Assembly: GCA_051418075.1 (NCBI GenBank)
Contig: JBPRGG010000087.1
Coordinates: 1 to 64,000 of the forward strand
DNA length: 64,000 nt
DNA from: JBPRGG01 sp051418075
GTDB lineage: Bacteria; Bacteroidota; Bacteroidia; Cytophagales; Cyclobacteriaceae
Direction: 5' to 3'
The notes under the pieces are model-generated. The model was not told the DNA's origin, ran no database searches, and saw only the letters and a list, made by a program, of their open reading frames with translations. Of the stretch, positions 25,978-33,705 are shown piece after piece. A program made the position numbers and the translations under genes. How positions within the stretch are numbered: position 1 is the first letter of the stretch; every line of letters begins with the position of its first letter.

Positions 25978-27372
25978 TTATTTGTTTTCATTATTTTCTA
26001 TAGCTTCTACCCTGCCCCCTTTGAGGGTGTAAACATCCGAACCTTCGTGAGATTCCGGTCCATGTTTGATTTCACGATCAAGCACATAGATCCAGACAAA
26101 AAACAACAAGGTGTAGACTATGCCAAACAAAGTCAAAGAGGTGACTACTTCCGGCACAGTAATGGATTTGGAAACTCCCTCTGCCGTCTTTAACAATCCC
26201 TGCACCACCCATGGTTGTCGGCCCACTTCGGCCGAAACCCAACCCAGTTGATTGGCAATAACTGGCAATATCACGGAAATAACAAAGAGTTTCAGCAACC
26301 AGGTTTTTTCAAATAACTGTTTTCGCCATAACATGAAAAGACTAAAAATGGTAAATGCTATGAAAAACATTCCCAACGCCACCATGATATGATAAGTTTG
26401 AAATACAATAGCTACCGGTGGCCATTCATCCCGGGGAAAGGCATCCAAACCAGTTACGGTGGCCTCAGCAGTACCATATATCAACCAGCTAAGCATGCCG
26501 GGAATTTGAATGGCTATGGTTTCCTGTTTTTCGGCATTGGTAAAACCCAGAATTGCCAGCGCGGCATTATTCCGGGTTTCGTATTGCCCTTCATAGGCAG
26601 CTAATTTAGCGGGCTGGTATTCAGCCACTACCTGGGCATGCCAGTGACCTAAGAATAATTGAGTCACACTGGCAATGGTAGCCACGATCAGGGCGATGGA
26701 AATAGATCGTTTGGCAAATTCCAGATCGCGTTTTTTCAATAGAAAATATGCTGCCACACTAAGTACCAGAAAACTCCCCTGGATAAATGCTCCGTTTACA
26801 GTATGGAAAAATCTTACCATGGAAGATGGATTGAATACCATGGCCCAGAAATCAGTGATCACTGCCCTTTCCTGCCCAATGGCTGAAGTTACCACCTCGT
26901 AGGCGACAGGAGTCTGTTGCCAGGAATTGGCCACTACAATCCAAAAGGCCGACATAATAGAACCAATAGCTACCAGAATGGTGGAAAGCAGGTGTACCCA
27001 GGGTTTTACCCTACCCCAGCCAAAAAGGAGGATAGCCAAAAAGCCTGACTCCAGGAAGAAGGCGAAAATACCTTCAGCTGCCAGGGGAGAACCGAAAATA
27101 TCACCCACAAAACGGGAATAGGTAGCCCAGTTGGTGCCAAATTCAAATTCCATCACAATACCTGAAGCTACTCCCACAGCAAAAGTAGCAGCAAAGATCT
27201 TGATCCAAAACCGGGTTATGGATTCATAAACCTTCTTTTTGGTGATAAAATACATAGATTCATAGATCACCAGTAATAATCCCATACCTATGCTAAAAGG
27301 AGGGAAAATATAATGGAACATAATAGTAAAGGCAAATTGCAGCCTGGACAGGAAGGTCACATCTAATTCCAT
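25978..27372 (-). CDS. cydA: Cytochrome bd oxidase subunit I
   Basis: 464 residues, shorter than the E. coli protein, which suggests the short Q-loop type. Haem-ligand residues are present: His20 (M-F-H-Y-I-F-P-P-F), His190 (V-R-F-F-H-T-V-N-G) and a Met in Y-H-I-M-V-A-L-G. The quinol-side motif G-R-Q-P-W is present after V-S-A-E-V. It oxidises quinol and reduces O2 to water without pumping protons. It lies 3 bp after a small membrane-protein gene and 9 bp before cydB, so the three form one operon. Confidence 0.98.
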   Translation of the reverse strand: MELDVTFLSRLQFAFTIMFHYIFPPFSIGMGLLLVIYESMYFITKKKVYESITRFWIKIFAATFAVGVASGIVMEFEFGTNWATYSRFVGDIFGSPLAAEGIFAFFLESGFLAILLFGWGRVKPWVHLLSTILVAIGSIMSAFWIVVANSWQQTPVAYEVVTSAIGQERAVITDFWAMVFNPSSMVRFFHTVNGAFIQGSFLVLSVAAYFLLKKRDLEFAKRSISIALIVATIASVTQLFLGHWHAQVVAEYQPAKLAAYEGQYETRNNAALAILGFTNAEKQETIAIQIPGMLSWLIYGTAEATVTGLDAFPRDEWPPVAIVFQTYHIMVALGMFFIAFTIFSLFMLWRKQLFEKTWLLKLFVISVILPVIANQLGWVSAEVGRQPWVVQGLLKTAEGVSKSITVPEVVTSLTLFGIVYTLLFFVWIYVLDREIKHGPESHEGSDVYTLKGGRVEAIENNENK

Positions 27373-27375
27373 GAA

Positions 27376-27579
27376 TTAATAGTATTTAGCTTTGATATAT
27401 ATAAACAGCCCGCCTAAAGCAAAGAATAATCCCATAAAAGCTTTAAGCCATTTTAAGTAAGTCATTCCAAAAAATTCATCTTCAAACAGGGGAATCCTCT
27501 TCATAACCAGGTACACCATCATCAGGCTGAAGACCAGTAAAAACAATTGATTGATGGGTGACACTTTATTTTTGCTCAA
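27376..27579 (-). CDS. Small membrane protein encoded directly before cydA
   Basis: 67 residues from a TTG, or about 62 from the GTG ending at 27564. Two hydrophobic helices are clear (I-N-Q-L-F-L-L-V-F-S-L-M-M-V-Y-L-V and F-M-G-L-F-F-A-L-G-G-L-F-I-Y-I), joined by an acidic-aromatic loop L-F-E-D-E-F-F-G. The stop is 3 bp from the cydA start, so it belongs to the oxidase operon. It does not look like CydX (about 30-40 residues, one helix) nor, as I remember it, DUF4492. An accessory or assembly subunit is plausible. The TTG overlaps the promoter element TAATTTTG, so the GTG start is more likely. Confidence 0.75.
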   Translation of the reverse strand: MSKNKVSPINQLFLLVFSLMMVYLVMKRIPLFEDEFFGMTYLKWLKAFMGLFFALGGLFIYIKAKYY

Positions 27580-27584
27580 AATTA
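27577..27584 (-). promoter_or_regulatory. Likely -7 element of the cyd operon
   Basis: TAATTTTG on the minus strand fits TAnnTTTG and overlaps the TTG that an automated caller would choose as start. If it is the promoter, translation must begin downstream, at the GTG ending at 27564. No clear -33 TTG was seen. Confidence 0.45.
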
Positions 27585-27684
27585 TTAGTTTGAAAACCTT
27601 CTAAAAAATTAGTATCTTGGGCTTTTGTCGCTTCTAATTTATTGTAAAAAAATATCCGATAAAAAGTAATTTAATTATTTTTTT

Positions 27685-28197
27685 ATGAAAATTGGCCTGA
27701 TTTCAGATACTCATGGCTACATTGACCAAACCATTCTGAATTTTTTGGAACCATGTCAGGAGATCTGGCATGCCGGTGATTTTGGCAGCCAGGAAGTAAT
27801 CGATAAACTCAGTGATTTAAAACCTCTGAAAGGGGTTTATGGAAACATTGATAACCAGCAGATCAGGCAACAATTTCCGGAAGAACTTCTTTTTGAGCGA
27901 GAAGGCTGCAGCATTTATATGACACATATAGGCGGCTACCCTCCTAAATATAACAAACAGGTAAAACCAAGAATAAAGCGCATTCAGCCTGATATTTTTA
28001 TCTGCGGTCATTCACATATCCTGAAAGTAATGTCCGATAAGCAACTAAACAACCTGTTATACATCAATCCCGGGGCAGCTGGTTACCAGGGTTTTCATAA
28101 AATGCGTACCCTGATCCGTTTCGAAATTGAAAATGCCAAACCACGCAACCTGGAAGTCATTGAATTAGGTAAAAGAGGAAAAATTAGTACAGCATAA
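27685..28197 (+). CDS. YfcE/MJ0936-type metallophosphoesterase
   Basis: 170 residues, a single calcineurin-like phosphoesterase domain. All metal motifs are visible: S-D-T-H-G (Asp8, His10), H-A-G-D (Asp32), Y-G-N-I-D, M-T-H-I-G-G and C-G-H-S-H. The length and single-domain form match the YfcE/MJ0936 group, cytoplasmic Mn2+ phosphodiesterases with broad activity on small phosphodiesters. The natural substrate is unknown. It is followed 13 bp later by the channel gene, so they may be co-transcribed. Confidence 0.95.
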   Translation: MKIGLISDTHGYIDQTILNFLEPCQEIWHAGDFGSQEVIDKLSDLKPLKGVYGNIDNQQIRQQFPEELLFEREGCSIYMTHIGGYPPKYNKQVKPRIKRIQPDIFICGHSHILKVMSDKQLNNLLYINPGAAGYQGFHKMRTLIRFEIENAKPRNLEVIELGKRGKISTA

Positions 28198-28210
28198 ATA
28201 AATTAAACTG

Positions 28211-29287
28211 ATGGTAGAAAAAAATAAATTTGTATTGCTCATACTTTTATGTTTGGTGTATATCCCATTATGGAGTCAGTCAACCGACAGCCTTCCCTCT
28301 GGCTTAGTGGTGGGCACCAAATCGGCACCGCCTTTTTCCATTAAAAATGATGACGGGAGCTGGAGTGGTTTAAGTATCGAATTATGGGAATCAATTGCTC
28401 AGGACCTTGATATTCAATTTGAATACAGGGAGTATGACCTGGAAGGACTGTTGCAAAGTGTAAATCAATCTGAAATTGATGTAGCCATTGGTGCACTCAC
28501 CATTAACGATGAAAGAGAGCAGTTCCTGGATTTTTCCCATCCGTATTATGTGACGGGGCTGGGTATTGCAGTAAAAGCTAACCAGGGAAATCTTTGGGGC
28601 GTGTTCGACCGCTTATTTTCCGTACAGTTTTTTCAGGCTGTAGGAGGATTGGTAATTATTCTTTTGATCTTTGGCTTTTTGATCTGGTTATTTGAACGGA
28701 AGCGCAACCCGGAACAATTCGGGGGAAAAGCCATTGAGGGTATAGGATCAGGTTTTTGGTGGTCAGCCGTGACCATGACTACCGTAGGCTATGGTGACAA
28801 GGCCCCGTCTTCTCTGGGAGGCAGGATCATTGCCCTGGTCTGGATGTTTATGGCCCTGATCGTTATTTCCAGCTTTACTGCAGCCATCGCCTCTGCCCTG
28901 ACCGTGAATGAGCTATCTTCTTCTATACAAGGAATAGAAGATCTCTACAAATCCAGGGTAGCTACCATTCAAAATTCAAGTAGCGAAAGTTTCCTGAATG
29001 AAAGAGATATTTGGTATAAAACCTATGAAACACCCTTGCAGGCACTAAACGCATTGGCAGCAGAAGATGTTGATGCGGTTGTTTATGATAAACCTATTCT
29101 GCAGTATATTCTTCAGCAGGAAATCGGGGATCAGATCCGGATCCTGCCCCAGGATTTCAAACCGGTACATTACGGATTGGCTTTTCCCAGCCGAAGTAAT
29201 CTAAGAGAACCAGTGAATGTGGAAATCCTGCAATTGACAGTTCAGCCGGAATGGAGAGATATTACGGCCAAATACCTGGGAGAATAG
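28211..29287 (+). CDS. GluR0-like ligand-gated potassium channel
   Basis: 358 residues in the order of prokaryotic ionotropic glutamate receptors: signal peptide (to about residue 24, W-S-Q); first half of a periplasmic binding domain (31-125, V-V-G-T-K-S-A-P-P-F, D-V-A-I-G-A-L-T-I-N); membrane helix ~141-160; pore helix and K+ selectivity filter T-V-G-Y-G-D (191-196); membrane helix ~206-228 ending in S-F-T-A-A-I-A-S-A-L-T-V, the counterpart of the animal-receptor motif SYTANLAAFL; then the second half of the binding domain (~235-355). It should form a tetrameric channel opened by an amino acid or similar ligand. It lies 13 bp after the phosphoesterase gene and is followed directly by an intron relic. 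Confidence 0.94.
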   Translation: MVEKNKFVLLILLCLVYIPLWSQSTDSLPSGLVVGTKSAPPFSIKNDDGSWSGLSIELWESIAQDLDIQFEYREYDLEGLLQSVNQSEIDVAIGALTINDEREQFLDFSHPYYVTGLGIAVKANQGNLWGVFDRLFSVQFFQAVGGLVIILLIFGFLIWLFERKRNPEQFGGKAIEGIGSGFWWSAVTMTTVGYGDKAPSSLGGRIIALVWMFMALIVISSFTAAIASALTVNELSSSIQGIEDLYKSRVATIQNSSSESFLNERDIWYKTYETPLQALNALAAEDVDAVVYDKPILQYILQQEIGDQIRILPQDFKPVHYGLAFPSRSNLREPVNVEILQLTVQPEWRDITAKYLGE

Positions 29288-29872
29288 AGTAGATGGCCGG
29301 TGAGATAGCTCACCGGTGCACCTCTCACACCACCGCTTCTGCAGGTCGTGTTAAAACATCATCTTCAGTTATCCATATAGAAGTAAACCCTACTGGTTGG
29401 CTACCGTGTTCCGCACTTTGCTTCCCCAGGTAGGCAATCTGGTGTGTTTTCTGTTTTCTACCTCCCATTTGGTAACTTTCTGTTTTCGTTTTAAACTGTG
29501 GTCTCATCCTTCTCCGCCTTCCGGCGAATACTATGAATCTGCTGACTTCTTAAAGTAAACCTTTTGCGAACATACTTCTTACTCCGTTTCCGTATGCCTG
29601 TGAGATCTCCCGTGGTAAGGTAAATAACTTTCTTTCCATATACCCGCACCATTTACATCTCGATTTTTGTGTAGTTTTGAATTTCGCTTTGTTATGCAAA
29701 CTCGTCCCATCGATTATGCCTGATGATGTTCCTATTCCTCGGGTCGGAAATTTTCTGCCGACTTCCTTCAGATTACACCTCTCGGTGAGCACCCTTGTCT
29801 TAGGCTAATGTTTGACACTACCCCCCCCATAGTGGACTTTCACCACCTAGTTATTTACCATGCACGGCACAC
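29288..29872 (-). mobile_element. Truncated group II intron (ribozyme relic without reverse transcriptase)
   Basis: On the minus strand the segment opens with GTGTGCCGTGCATGG, then GGTGGTGAAAGTCCAC, GGTGTAATCTGAAGGAAGTC, CCGACCCGAGGAATAGGAAC and GGGACGAGTTTGC, a series typical of group II intron domain I. Near its 3' end it has GGTGTGAGAGGTGCACC followed by a perfect 8-bp hairpin (CCGGTGAG/CTCACCGG, 29297-29316), like domain VI, and CCATCTACTC. A complete domain V and the reverse-transcriptase frame are missing: 585 bp against about 2 kb for an active copy. The 5' end lies only a few bases after the T-tract of the minus-strand gene's terminator, the target style of some bacterial group II introns. 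The two short open frames inside (29325-29507, 29550-29792) are not real genes. Confidence 0.7.
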
Positions 29873-29875
29873 AAA

Positions 29876-29904
29876 CAAAAAAGCCCGTTTGAACGGGCCT
29901 TTTT
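29876..29904. terminator. Bidirectional intrinsic terminator
   Basis: Stem GCCCGTT (29883-29889) with AACGGGC (29892-29898), A-run before and T-run after. It ends the minus-strand dehydrogenase gene and is immediately followed on that strand by the 5' end of the intron relic. Confidence 0.88.
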
Positions 29905-29932
29905 CTATCAAATAATATTAACTATTCAAAAA

Positions 29933-31426
29933 TTAGCTTGGAATATTAGGCAATGACCAACCATCTCTGTATTCATGTTTGATCAAATCCTGAGCAAATT
30001 GCTGGGCAGATACAGGATCAGTCCAGGTTTTCTTAAAGGTTGGGTGACCATCATGAATTTCAAAACCATCCCTTACAACGATCTTAATTTGCTCATTGTC
30101 AGAAATGTTGGTGAATCTCATGTTTTCGCCATCCCATTCCAGTTCTTTATTCAGGCTTTGCAGACGTACCGCCAGCACACCCATCACCACCATTTCATTG
30201 AATGGTCCTGCTTCGCCAAAATGAGAGGCAGGAAGCACCCTGTTTTCAGCACTTTCTTTACAGGCTCTTACCCAATCCATTTCGTGGCTCAATTCCACTG
30301 TTCGCATACTTGGTTTAACTGAAGGCGTACGTCCGGATAATAACCATGGGTCAGCTCCGTAACAACCCTGCACCAGGGTATCTTTGGTGCCATGGAATAA
30401 GATACCGCCACCCCGGTGGTTCATATCTTTACCGGCTGGCCATCCTTCCGGGAATTGAGGCTTAATACCACCATCATACCAATGAACTTCTACTTCATCA
30501 AATTTCTTGATCTTGCCCTTACCTTGTCTTTCCGGAAATGTAAGTTTTACCGACTGGGCATTGGGGGCACACTCTTCCAGTAGCAAGGTGGAATTACCCT
30601 GAGCCTTGGTAGGATAACCTAAATTAAGTCCCACAAACACCGGATGTAAAATATGACAGGCCATATCTCCCAAAGCACCGGTTCCGAAATCCCACCAGCC
30701 TCTCCAGTTCCAGGGAGTATAAATTTCATGGTATGGTTTCATTTGAGCCGGACCAATGAATAGGTCCCAATTCAAGGTTTCAGGCACCCACATGCCTTGT
30801 TCTGGGGAGTTCAAACCCTGAGGCCAGATGGGGCGATCTGTAAATGCTTCTACTTTCTTGATATCTCCAATTTCATTATTCCAGATCCACTCGCTGGAAA
30901 GTCTTACACCTTCACCTGAAGCACCCTGGTTACCCATCTGGGTGGCTACTTTATATTTATCCGCCAGCTTTGTAAGCAAACGAGACTCATAAACACTGTG
31001 GGTCAATGGCTTTTGCACATATACATGCTTGCCAGAAGTCATGGCGTGAGCTGCAACAATGGCGTGAGTATGGTCGGCAGTAGCTATAACTACCGCATCA
31101 ATATCATCACCCATTTCATCATACATTTTGCGCCAGTCCCAATATTTTTTGGCTTTGGGAAAATAATCAAATACTGGTTTGGAGTATCCCCAGTCTACAT
31201 CGCAAAGACCTACGATGTTTTCACTTTCCATATTTTTCAGGTTAGCAAAACCCATACCACCAACACCAACGCCAGCTATGTTAAGGGTATCACTGGGAGC
31301 TTTATAACCTACACCCCCAAGTACGTGTCTTGGTACAATTGAGAAGCCTGCCGCTGCCATGGCTGCACCACTCATAAACTTCCTGCGGGAAATTTTAGAT
31401 CCACCATTTTGATTGTTATCTTTCAT
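29933..31426 (-). CDS. Tat-exported Gfo/Idh/MocA-family oxidoreductase
   Basis: 497 residues with a clear twin-arginine signal (S-R-R-K-F-M-S-G-A-A-M-A-A-A-G-F). Rossmann motif G-V-G-V-G-G-M-G-F and catalytic-type V-Q-K-P-L-T-H follow; the C-terminal domain has D-M-A-C-H-I-L-H. Exported members of this family carry a tightly bound NAD(P), loaded before Tat export, and act on sugars; GH109-type glycosidases belong to the same superfamily, so a hydrolytic role through a redox mechanism is possible. No partner gene is adjacent. The start is fixed by the Tat signal. Confidence 0.93.
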   Translation of the reverse strand: MKDNNQNGGSKISRRKFMSGAAMAAAGFSIVPRHVLGGVGYKAPSDTLNIAGVGVGGMGFANLKNMESENIVGLCDVDWGYSKPVFDYFPKAKKYWDWRKMYDEMGDDIDAVVIATADHTHAIVAAHAMTSGKHVYVQKPLTHSVYESRLLTKLADKYKVATQMGNQGASGEGVRLSSEWIWNNEIGDIKKVEAFTDRPIWPQGLNSPEQGMWVPETLNWDLFIGPAQMKPYHEIYTPWNWRGWWDFGTGALGDMACHILHPVFVGLNLGYPTKAQGNSTLLLEECAPNAQSVKLTFPERQGKGKIKKFDEVEVHWYDGGIKPQFPEGWPAGKDMNHRGGGILFHGTKDTLVQGCYGADPWLLSGRTPSVKPSMRTVELSHEMDWVRACKESAENRVLPASHFGEAGPFNEMVVMGVLAVRLQSLNKELEWDGENMRFTNISDNEQIKIVVRDGFEIHDGHPTFKKTWTDPVSAQQFAQDLIKHEYRDGWSLPNIPS

Positions 31427-31654
31427 AATCTATTTGGTTTTTTAAACAAACTATTGATCTGTTTATAACTGCTTAAAGAAATTTTTTAAAAAAATTATAA
31501 TGACCAATTTTACGACATATTTTTTAAAGATGCTATTGCCTAACCCAAAAATTTCAATTTATATGGCCTTAACGACTTATAAATTGGTAATTTGTTTAAA
31601 TTTGCAGGTTAAAAACAGCCCAATATAAAACGGAAGGATCAGGGGATTATTATA

Positions 31655-31682
31655 ACAAAAGGCACAGGAAAGCTCCTGTGCC
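31655..31682 (-). terminator. Terminator of the YtxH gene
   Basis: Perfect 9-bp stem GGCACAGGA/TCCTGTGCC (31661-31669, 31674-31682) followed on the minus strand by TTTTGTTAT. Confidence 0.8.
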
Positions 31683-31722
31683 CGATCAGGTAAATAAAAT
31701 TTGATTGTTTTTTACTTGATAG

Positions 31723-31977
31723 CTAATTATTTCTGAGGAATTTATTAAAAGTACCCTCAGCTGAATATTTGAAGTCATCAATGGTGTCTTTTACATCTTT
31801 ATACATCTGCCCACCATTATAGGCCAGATCATCCAGGTCATCATTGATCTGCCTGAATTTCTTCAGCAGTTTTTTTCTGGTTCTGGTGCCTTTTTCCGGA
31901 GCAATTAAAAGGCCTATTACTAAACCTGCGCTACCCGCTAATATGGCTGTAGTAAGAATATCAGTAAATCTTCTCAT
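31723..31977 (-). CDS. YtxH-type small membrane protein
   Basis: 84 residues: one N-terminal membrane helix (I-L-T-T-A-I-L-A-G-S-A-G-L-V-I-G-L-L-I) followed directly by A-P-E-K-G-T-R-T-R-K-K-L, the YtxH/GvpP-like signature, and a charged amphipathic helix. YtxH proteins are induced under general stress in Firmicutes and are common in Bacteroidota; their molecular role is unknown. The gene has its own terminator. Confidence 0.88.
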   Translation of the reverse strand: MRRFTDILTTAILAGSAGLVIGLLIAPEKGTRTRKKLLKKFRQINDDLDDLAYNGGQMYKDVKDTIDDFKYSAEGTFNKFLRNN

Positions 31978-32050
31978 AATATAAAAGTTCTTGATTCTAT
32001 TAAGTTGAACTTTGCTTTTAAAAAAATGTTACATAAAATTTGGTTAAACC

Positions 32051-32575
32051 TTAATGTCCATCTTTCTCCTTTAACTTTTCCAGCTGCTCCATACCCTCAA
32101 TATCCATAGATTTCGACAATTTAGAAATCTTACTAAGATCAATGTTTCCAATCAGACTCATCAGAAAAAAATTGTTGGCCCGGCCTGAAAGCAACAGTAA
32201 TTCATTGATACGACCATCGGCTTCCTTCACCAGAAATTGAAGCTCCTGCTGCCCTCCTTCCTTGATGAACATCAATTCCTCATATCCTTTCATGGACAGG
32301 TTTTTGGTAGCATCTTTATACATTCTTTCTCCATCCACACTATCTGACGAAAGAATACGTAATCCATTTAAGTTGCTGATGACTTCTTTCAAGTCTTTTT
32401 CTTCATCTTCCGGTATCTTGGCAAACATACTGAACATTTTGCCACTGATATAAATAGAGGTGAAACGTTCATCATCCATATACTGATTAAACAAAGAAGA
32501 TATGGCATCTGCCTGGGACATTCCATTCAGATATCCGCCTAAAATAATCAGTTGTATTATTAATATTTTCTTCAT
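32051..32575 (-). CDS. Exported DUF4252 protein, third gene of a sigma-factor operon
   Basis: 174 residues with a signal peptide (I-L-I-I-Q-L-I-I-L-G-G-Y, then M-S-Q-A). The body (S-I-Y-I-S-G-K-M-F-S-M-F, L-R-I-L-S-S-D, L-M-F-I-K-E-G-G, I-N-E-L-L-L-L-S-G) fits DUF4252, an exported Bacteroidota family usually found in operons with an ECF sigma factor and an anti-sigma-like protein. It follows the anti-sigma-like gene by 6 bp. A periplasmic sensor or effector of that regulon is likely but unproven. Confidence 0.85.
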   Translation of the reverse strand: MKKILIIQLIILGGYLNGMSQADAISSLFNQYMDDERFTSIYISGKMFSMFAKIPEDEEKDLKEVISNLNGLRILSSDSVDGERMYKDATKNLSMKGYEELMFIKEGGQQELQFLVKEADGRINELLLLSGRANNFFLMSLIGNIDLSKISKLSKSMDIEGMEQLEKLKEKDGH

Positions 32576-32581
32576 GATCCG

Positions 32582-33088
32582 TTAATTTAATTTTTCCACT
32601 TTTTCCTTTGCTTCATGTATCCTGGTGATTTCCTGGGCATATTGCTGTCCTTTATTCAACTGGGCTGAAATTAAAAGCAATGCTTTCTTAGTTTCCTCAT
32701 AAGCCGCTTCAGGATCCTCATAGGTGCCTAACTCTGCTACCGCTGGATGATTGCTTTGATCAAGGTATTGATAGCCAATGACAAAGGATATTACTAAAGC
32801 AATTACAGCTGCCATTTTCCAGACCTTATTTAAATCAAACATGGCGGCTTTTCTTCCAATTGGTTTTTCCTCCGTTTCAAGATCTTCCAAAATATCCTGA
32901 TCAAACTTTTCATCCAATTTTAACTCTTCCTGCTCTTTTTGAAAATATTGGAACAGGACAGCAGTATCTTTCATATGATCAGGTATATCAACTTTTTGAA
33001 AAAAATGATGAAGCTCCTGTTCCTCCTGCAGGCTGGTTTCTGCCTGCCAATACTTTTCCAATAATATCTCTATACGCTTAAAGTCCAT
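32582..33088 (-). CDS. Probable anti-sigma factor (single membrane helix)
   Basis: 168 residues with one membrane helix (~94-110, M-A-A-V-I-A-L-V-I-S-F-V-I-G-Y). The N-terminal ~85 residues are acidic and helical, the place where an anti-sigma domain sits; the C-terminal part lies in the periplasm and is helical (E-A-A-Y-E-E-T-K-K-A-L-L-L-I). It overlaps the end of the sigma gene by 11 bases, which argues for coupled synthesis of sigma and anti-sigma. Sequence similarity to a named anti-sigma family is weak, so the call rests mostly on context. Confidence 0.72.
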   Translation of the reverse strand: MDFKRIEILLEKYWQAETSLQEEQELHHFFQKVDIPDHMKDTAVLFQYFQKEQEELKLDEKFDQDILEDLETEEKPIGRKAAMFDLNKVWKMAAVIALVISFVIGYQYLDQSNHPAVAELGTYEDPEAAYEETKKALLLISAQLNKGQQYAQEITRIHEAKEKVEKLN

Positions 33089-33590
33089 AAGCTTCTGTGT
33101 TTATGATTTTCTCTCTAATGGTTTTCCTGGCCCTGAACAGGTTTACCTTAACCTGATTAAGATCCAGACCTAATATTTCACTGATTTCCTGATAGGTATA
33201 ACCTTCAATATCCCTCAGGTGCATTACCTTTTGTTGTTTTTCAGGTAGTTGATGTAAATAACCTTTAATTTTACTAAGGGTATCATTTTTTTCAAGCTCC
33301 TGATAAGGTGTAGACATCTCCCCCGGCATTTCATAGCTTTCTTTTCCCAATTGTTCCGATTTTCGGTAATTTGATTTAAGCTTATCCAGGCAAAGATTCC
33401 GCACCATCCGCATACACCAGGCTTCCATATTGACGTAAGTATGCATCTCTTCTTTTTTATTCCATATCTTAAGAAAAACCTCCTGCACTACATCTTTGGC
33501 TTCATCATGATCTTTCATATAGCTGAAGGCAAACCTGTAGAGCTTGTTTTTTACTGGTAAAACCCGGTTTTTGAAATCTTTCAAACTCAT
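33078..33590 (-). CDS. ECF-type RNA polymerase sigma factor
   Basis: About 170 residues from the ATG ending at 33590. The frame is open for 47 more codons but those residues are unlike sigma factors. Region 2 is visible in R-F-A-F-S-Y-M-K-D-H-D-E-A-K-D-V-V-Q-E-V-F-L-K-I-W, and region 4 in L-P-E-K-Q-Q-K-V-M-H-L-R-D-I-E-G-Y-T-Y-Q-E-I with its helix-turn-helix D-L-N-Q-V-K-V-N-L-F-R-A-R. It directs RNA polymerase to a small regulon, probably released when the overlapping anti-sigma gene product is inactivated. Its upstream region is shared with the divergent DUF6807 gene. Confidence 0.93.
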   Translation of the reverse strand: MSLKDFKNRVLPVKNKLYRFAFSYMKDHDEAKDVVQEVFLKIWNKKEEMHTYVNMEAWCMRMVRNLCLDKLKSNYRKSEQLGKESYEMPGEMSTPYQELEKNDTLSKIKGYLHQLPEKQQKVMHLRDIEGYTYQEISEILGLDLNQVKVNLFRARKTIREKIINTEAYGL

Positions 33591-33654
33591 TTCAAAGGCA
33601 AGACGAACCAAAGCCTGATTTGTTACAAATTTTTTTTTAAAGTAATGAAAAATA

Positions 33655-33684
33655 TTGATTAGGCTCCGAATATAAATAAATTTG
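33655..33684 (+). promoter_or_regulatory. Promoter of the DUF6807 gene
   Basis: TTG (33655-33657), a 19-bp spacer and TAAATTTG (33677-33684) match the Bacteroidota primary promoter closely. The transcript would start near 33691, 15 nt before the ATG at 33706, and this rules out the TTG at 33682 as a start codon. Confidence 0.75.
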
Positions 33685-33705
33685 TCAGACTCAAAAACAA
33701 GTATC

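Noticed and set aside
28226..28240. TAAATTTG promoter-like word inside the start of the channel gene
   Set aside because: It falls within the signal peptide codons of a gene closely coupled to the one before; likely chance in AT-rich sequence.
29325..29792. Two open frames inside the intron relic
   Set aside because: They lie within ribozyme-type sequence and show no reverse transcriptase or maturase motif.
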